A model generated the notes under the pieces. That model worked only from the letters and a program-made list of their open reading frames with translations. It made no database searches and was not told the DNA's origin. The translations under genes and the position numbers were made by a program. Shown piece by piece: positions 58,500-64,000 of a stretch of DNA of 64,000 nucleotides. The DNA comes from Tachinus rufipes (lineage: Eukaryota; Arthropoda; Insecta; Coleoptera; Staphylinidae). Each line of letters opens with the position of its first letter. Position 1 is the stretch's first letter. The DNA lies in assembly GCA_963932245.1 (NCBI GenBank), contig OZ010742.1:115553563-115617562 (forward strand), given 5' to 3'.

Positions 58500-59100
58500 T
58501 CTTAAAATTTTGTTGGTTTAGCTCTGTACTTTGGCTTAATTGTCTTAGTTAGCTGATACTTCTCTACTCCAAGGTACTTACATGATATAACCTGTTCCAC
58601 TCCTACATCATTGACGACTAGATTGCATTTAACAGTGCTTTTGTGTTTGGTAGTCATCAAAAGGAATTGATGTAGTAACCTTTGCAGTTAATGTTCGATT
58701 TTATCTATTATCACCAGGTCGTCTGCAAAACATAGAATTAAATTTTTCTCTTTTATGTGTTTTATATCTAGATCCTTAATTCTTAATTTTACCTATTTTT
58801 TTTGTTCATATCTAGGTTAGGGAGACCGCTTACCGTATGCCTGTCAATGTTGTTATGCCGTTAGTCGAGATGCTGTTGACAAGTATTTGAGTCACTGTGT
58901 CTGAGTTTAGGGCTTGCATTATTCTGATGATTTTTTAGATACTGCTTTCTTCCTTAGTTTGTCTATAGTGTTGTTAAGCTATACCGGGTCAAATGCTTTG
59001 ATTAGGTCTATGAAGCACATGTAAGCCGGTTTAGCAAATTTGTCTGTGGTAGATGAGCTTTTCCAAAATATCTGTTGTTTTTTACTCTACTTACTATTGG
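58500..59100 (-). mobile_element. RTE-type reverse transcriptase fragment related to H
   Basis: Minus strand. KFAKPAYMCFIDLIKAFDPV (59040-58980) is the first catalytic block. LDIKHIKEKNLILCFADDLV (58780-58715) is the second, with both Asp. CNLVVNDVGVEQVISCKYLG (58630-58560) corresponds to the block CKLEVDGTVIQQVSKFNYLG of H. Frame breaks lie between blocks. It is a more decayed copy of the same general family, in the same orientation. Confidence 0.75.
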
Positions 59101-59294
59101 TCTTCCATTTTAAATATTAAGGTGCTTTTACACTAATCGGCTTCTCCTAGTGTCTACTATTTTTTGGAAAAGGTGCTTAACTGTTGATCTTGATGTTTTA
59201 AAACTTGACAAAAATGCAGTTAGACATGCAAGATATACTTTTTGACGTCCAAAACTGCAACTGGTAGCGTTTAGAATTAAATCTGGCGTATATA

Positions 59295-60535
59295 AATGGT
59301 GGTCCATTTTGAGGTCCTTTTTTAAAAACTCAAAAAAATGAACAAAAATCAATTTTTATTATTTATTTATTTAAAAGAACAAACATTCCCATTATTTATG
59401 GAAGAAAATTTTATTCATGTGGCTACCTCGGCTGGCTATGCAGTAGCGCATCCTGTTAAACCAGTTTTCCAAAACTTTGGTGACGGTTTCTAGCTCTATC
59501 TAACAAATAGCTTGCTCAATATTTGTCTTAAGAGCCTGAATCGTTGATAAATTGTTTGCATAACATTGGTCCTTCACGGCACCTCACAAAACAAAGTCTA
59601 ACGGTGTCAAATCGCAACTCCGAGGTGGCCAATTAACATCGCCGAAACAGTTGATAACATAATTACCAAACTTGGAGCGCAAAAGATTGATTGTGGCATA
59701 GGCTGTGTGGCATGGCGCGCCATCCTGCTGAAACCAAACATCGTCCACGTACATGTTTTCAATTTTCGGCTACAAAAAATTGTTTGTCATGCCTCTGTAG
59801 CGCTCACCGTTGACCAAAATAGCGTTTCCTGCAGCATTTTCAAAGAAAATTATGCCAATGATGCCAAAATCCTGACCAAACTGTCACTCTTTGAGAATGC
59901 ATTGACAATCACGTGCGACTTTTTTTGATCCCCAGATGCGACAGTTTTGTTTGTTAACATAGCCGCCAAAAGAAAAATGCGCTTTGTGAAAAAATATGAT
60001 TTTTCAAGCAAAATCGTTGTTCATTTCGAGCTGTTCTAAGGCCCAAACTGAGAAGCGATAACAAACCGGATGGTCATGTGCCTTCAATTGCTGAGTCAAT
60101 TGGACTCTATAAGCAAATAATGCGAGGTCTTTGTGCAAAATTCACATCAGGCTGGTGCGTGAAATCTTGAGTTGTTAAGATCGATGGCGAGTCGATGTTC
60201 CAGGACTGAGTTGCACACTCTCGGCTACGGCAGCCACATTATCTTCAGTGCATGCCAGTTTCATAAACATTTTGCACAAGCTTGCGTACAGCACGCGCGG
60301 GGAGGCCTCATTTTGGCCAAAACTTCTTTTCAATAAACGCACAGTTTGGGCTACATCACATTGACTTTGAAAATAAGTTTGCAATATTTCTCAACGTTGT
60401 TCAAGCGTAAAACGATTAATTTCGTTCCGCATAGATATGATACTGATGACTTTCTGTCAAGATTTCCTACGGGAAAAACCTGTCACTGTCAAAATAACTA
60501 ATGATTAAAAAGATACCACTAGGTGGACTACCCTT
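59295..60535 (-). mobile_element. Mariner-superfamily transposon, near full length
   Basis: Left end AATGGTGGTCCATTTTGAGG and reverse complement of the right end AAGGGTAGTCCACCTAGTGG are similar. TA lies outside both ends (59293-59294 and 60536-60537). It spans 1241 bp with a transposase on the minus strand. The family differs from the other three mariner-type elements in the window. Confidence 0.82.
59398..60435 (-). pseudogene. Mariner-superfamily transposase, first catalytic Asp lost
   Basis: Minus strand. The N-terminus reads MRNEINRFTLEQRWEILQTY-like, then CDVAQTVRLLKRSFGQNEAS and VQLSPGTSTRHRS, a helix-turn-helix region. It continues in another frame: KIIFFHKAHFSFGGYVNKQN (60010-59960), where the catalytic IIFSDEAHF has Asp replaced by His and Glu by Lys. 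Then ENAAGNAILVNGERYRGM, DDVWFQQDGAPCHTAYATIN (second Asp intact), DVNWPPRSCDLTPLDFVL (third Asp intact), VKDQCYANNLSTIQALK and NWFNRMRYCIASRGSHMN. The domain order is complete. This is an insect family with the DLTPLD motif, not classic mariner SPDLAP. Confidence 0.88.
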
Positions 60536-60539
60536 TAAT

Positions 60540-62940
60540 GTCGTAGAAAAAGTTTAATCTACTGTTTTAAGTGTGGCATAGAAAGTTATAAAAACAACAG
60601 AAAAAAGATGAAAACTGTTTTAAACTTATATTATCAAGAATGCTTTCTGGACTTCTATATTATTATATTACCTGCTATAGTTACATGTCAAAATTTAAAA
60701 ATTAGATTAAAAATATTGAAACAATCCCAAACTTGTATAAATAACTCAAGTGCTATAGGTTCATTATGAATAATAAACAAATGGATCTGGTTGCAATTAT
60801 GATTAGTAAATAAATAATTATATTATTGCATCCATTGCTGTGTTTTTAATTATTGACAGGCAAGGTATATTGACGTAATTTTATATAATTAAAATATAGT
60901 CTGTGCCACTTTAGTAACAGAATTAAATTTGTATAAATGATCTGAATTTTAAACTGATACATTAATGTAAATTACTATTGCATTTTTTTAATTTCCTATG
61001 CAAACTATAATATACTGATAAGAGTTTTATATTTAATAAAATAGAAATGGTTTATTACTACTATTTAATTTGATTTATATTTATTAATTTATGAATCCAT
61101 AATTATTTTTAATATGAGAGTGTAAGTTGCATCCATTCTCTCAATTAACAGGTATATAGTATATGTTAAAAAACTAATTTATAAGAAAAAATTAGTTGTA
61201 AGATGCTAACACAAACGTTGTACTTAAAAATAACACCATTTGATTTCATTCTGATTTTTTTTTTCTATTATAGAATAATCTTGAGCATAGAAAATTGAAA
61301 AAAATTCTTTACCTAACAAAATAACGGTGGTATTGTAATTTGCTTTCAAGTTTGTATTTAAATAGATGGAAATTTATTTACAAGGCCTGATTGAATTGTT
61401 GATTGGTGGCCTGGAGGACGCAATATATATCTGTTTTAAAAAAAGCCCTGCCTTCAGGAAGGATCCTCGCTGAAAAATGTGCACTTAAGCATCCCATTTC
61501 GTGGGCCCCACAACTTTTAAACACGGTCTATAAGCAACATTAATTTAGTTAGGGGGTTGGCACTCTTTTAACAATGATGTTAGCGCCGACAACCCAACAA
61601 CATCGCCTGCAAACAACAGAAGCAACCCTTTCCAGAATCCTCCATAAATTGCGGCGCTCTATTAACCCCTTCTTCTCCGCTAGCTAGATGGGGATGGTGC
61701 AAGCAGCAACTAAACATTAGTATTTATTTGTTAGTAATCTCCCGCATACGGTGTTCCGTGCTCGTGCACTTTAATCCTTAGGGAAGCGGTGCACAAGACT
61801 AAAAGAGCTTATACTTTATCAATTATTCCTGCGCCCGTGAAATTACTAGGGTTATCTCTTCGCGTTTCTTGTTTACGTAGTCAACTGTATTTATCTTCTT
61901 GGGTCCCTTTTGTTGCGCCGGAAGGAATGCGGCCTTAAGTATTTCCATGCGAAGGCTTTATGATAATGTTTATATTTATAATCTCACGCATTTCTCTAGC
62001 TATTATTTGTCTTATCCCAGACCGAAAACGCAAATCCACACTACAAACGCACACACAACTACCAGTCTAATAATCAAACAAAGTGCCTCCACCAAAAGCT
62101 TTTGATAACATTCAGCAAATTAATAACTGCCATAATCAGCAATTAGTATTAACTTAATTACACCGTTTCAACTCCCTCTTTTACATGTAAAGAAAATTTC
62201 CTTTGGAATTAAATTATATTATGCTATAATTCATTGAATGATACAAAGAAAATTTCAATTACAAACTTCTTGTCATTCAATTCACCTTGTATAGAAGCGA
62301 AATGTTTATTCAATATGTAGAAATTATATTTTGTTGAAACAACATAAAAGATTAATTATATTTACATTAATAATTAAAATATTTTTTTTGTATACAAACA
62401 AAATTAATTAAATAAAATTAATGTTGTTCAACTTTTGGGATTTTATTATTAGTAATTGGCAAGCTGACTGTTAACTATGACCTACTTAGTTTCAACGCTG
62501 TAAAAGCAGATGCGATTTAAAGGGTGGTTCGTTACAACGAGTGCGGTTCAAGTTTATCTGTTTTCAATACAATCCGGCTTTACATGGACAACTGAACAAA
62601 TTGCTTGTTATTTCAGTAGATGACTGTAGTAAATTAATTATTAATTAGTATTGATGTGTCTTTAGGGCAACTCAATTATAACAACACAAATATTAATTAC
62701 TAATAGTAGGGATGAGTAAACGTTTGATGCTGATGCTTTGTTTACGTTTAAATAAAAACTTAAATATACTAATATGGTTGGAAGAATTATTAATTATTAC
62801 AAGAAAATAATTTGAAAAATAAATTTAAGTGTACTGTAGAGTATAGCTACTTTATAAGTTAAAAGGATAGAAAGTTGTTTCAATTGTGCTTTTTTTAATA
62901 TTTGTTGACAAAATAAATTTGTCAATTAAAGTAAAAAGTC
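60540..62940. other. AT-rich region with a GC-richer segment
   Basis: No transposon motif was recognised. The part from about 61440 to 61930 is distinctly less AT-rich than its flanks (for example GATGTTAGCGCCGACAACCC, GTGCACTTTAATCCTTAGGG) yet has no long open frame or repeat structure. This could be conserved noncoding DNA, an untranslated exon or an unrecognised old repeat. Confidence 0.4.
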
Positions 62941-62944
62941 TAAA

Positions 62945-64000
62945 AACATTGTCCACGATAGGTAGCGAGCAGCGGGTGTAAACATCCGAGCTAGGTTTAA
63001 CAAAACATCAACGGTTTTACAACTTCTAAGTCTAACATCTTGTCAAAATCTTTATTAACTTTCTCCTGGCTACTGGATTTAAGTAGGAGAGTGATATCAA
63101 TTTCACTGCACTTAAGCCTTATTAGGCCCTTTATATTTTCTCCAGCTGTAAGCCTTATTCCTCCATCCCAACACACAGCCAACTCGGGCAAAGCCAAATT
63201 CCCGAAAGGCGCGTCCGCAAGATGGCGGATAAGAGCATGCCTCCCAGCAATGGGTGGTAGGGGTGAAATCAAATAGCCCCCGCGAAAAAAACACGACACA
63301 GACCCGGCAACGCACAATGACATGAAACAGGTAGCAGCCCTACCCACTATGCTTATGATGGAAAAGTCAGCAAATAAAAATGAAATACCCCAGGCAAGTA
63401 CCGGAAACGGGAAATTCTCTACTGCTTCGGCAGTCTGCTCCACTGATTCTGGGGAGAGCAATTATCTGACAAACAGCAAAGGAAAAAACATGACAACTTT
63501 AGCAACGAAAACGGACACGGAAACCGCGGGAGAAAAAACTTTAACCCGTTCCAAAAAAGGAGCTTGTTAGCCAGATTACCAACTAAATCAGACAAGTTCA
63601 GGGATAGATCCTACTTGTCCAGAACCCAAGACACAAGGTCGGGGATAGTTAAACAACACTCAAAAAGACCAAGAGAAGAAACTCCACCCAAACCTCGAGA
63701 GGAAAGTGGAGACAAAAATGCTGATTTAACAGAACTAAAGTCCTTCGTGAATAAACTAGCAAAACGTAGCGAGGCGCTTGTGGAGATAATAAAAATTACC
63801 GCAAATACAAAGGCGGAGATAAAAAAAAGTGTAATCGACGTTGGGCGTATTGCAGAAATGTTAAAAGACAGATTGCAGAAATAGAATACAATATCCGGAG
63901 AATTGCCCGATGCAGAAGCACAGAGAAAGGCCTGTGCGGACAGAAAACTGATTAACACATTTTCGAAGGAAATGCGAGATATGGGCACCCAAGCAGATGT
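62945..64000 (+). mobile_element. R1-like non-LTR retrotransposon, 5' end and ORF1 start
   Basis: Composition changes sharply at about 62945 (GTCCACGATAGGTAGCGAGC) from AT-rich DNA to a GC-richer leader, followed by ORF1 coding sequence that runs off the window. The few lesions and balanced composition suggest one of the younger elements here. The true 5' boundary is inferred from the composition change, since no terminal signal is visible. Confidence 0.6.
63322..64000 (+). pseudogene. R1-like ORF1 protein, N-terminal part
   Basis: Plus strand from ATG at 63322: a Ser/Thr/Lys-rich leader to LTRSKKG, then a frame change at the A-run near 63552. It continues with DRSYLSRTQDTRSGIV, HSKRPREETPPKPREES and a helical, coiled-coil-like segment LTELKSFVNKLAKRSEALVE then IIKITANTKAEIKKSVIDV. 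One TAG at 63882 follows LKDRLQK. The frame continues to KEMRDMGTQAD at the edge, which matches the short (V)G.QTD motif common in R1-type ORF1 proteins ahead of the zinc knuckles. The protein would coat the element RNA. One shift and one stop argue against an intact copy. Confidence 0.68.

Overview
This is AT-rich animal nuclear DNA, most likely from an insect and perhaps a beetle. I infer the beetle assignment from the overall mix of elements, not from any single marker. There is no intact host protein-coding gene, operon, rRNA, CRISPR array or prokaryotic feature. What can be read with confidence is a graveyard of transposable elements: non-LTR retrotransposons of R1, RTE, Jockey and CR1/Daphne-like types, one Ty3/gypsy-like LTR element, four mariner-superfamily DNA transposons, foldback and MITE-like inverted-repeat elements, a tRNA-derived SINE and one tandem satellite array. 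All calls come from motifs read by eye in translated frames on both strands.

Layout. 0-2 kb: R1-like ORF2 (minus). 3.2-3.6 kb: MITE with long inverted ends. 4.2-5.8 kb: R1-like zinc knuckles plus endonuclease (minus). 5.8-9.9 kb: quiet AT-rich DNA. 9.9-12.5 kb: RTE (minus). 12.8-16.0 kb: a second RTE (minus), split by a satellite array of about 210-bp units. 16.8-17.2 kb: RNase H remnant (plus). 18.75-20.83 kb: two mariners side by side, each with TA target duplications. 23-29.6 kb: several R1-like remnants, one carrying a foldback element. 31.3 kb: a small exon-like ORF. 34-38.7 kb: mariner, Jockey-like and RTE remnants (all minus). 39.3-42.2 kb: gypsy-like gag-pol remnant (plus). 42.6-49.8 kb: a nested stack. 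49.8-53.5 kb: quiet AT-rich DNA. 54-60.5 kb: retrotransposon ORF1 remnant, RTE pieces, SINE and a mariner-family element. 60.5-62.9 kb: quiet DNA with one GC-richer stretch. 62.9-64 kb: start of an R1-like element running off the window.

The most informative locus is the nested stack. An RTE-type element H (minus) was hit separately by a 1.27-kb foldback element and by a CR1/Daphne-like element (minus). The CR1-like element was then hit by a 5'-truncated RTE copy (plus) with a 9-bp target duplication and a GAA-repeat tail. Host frames rejoin across the foldback and the inner RTE, and almost rejoin across the CR1-like insert, so the relative insertion order can be read. The elements do not form a shared pathway. 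Each non-LTR remnant encodes, or once encoded, endonuclease and reverse transcriptase for its own target-primed insertion. The foldback, MITE and SINE sequences are non-autonomous.
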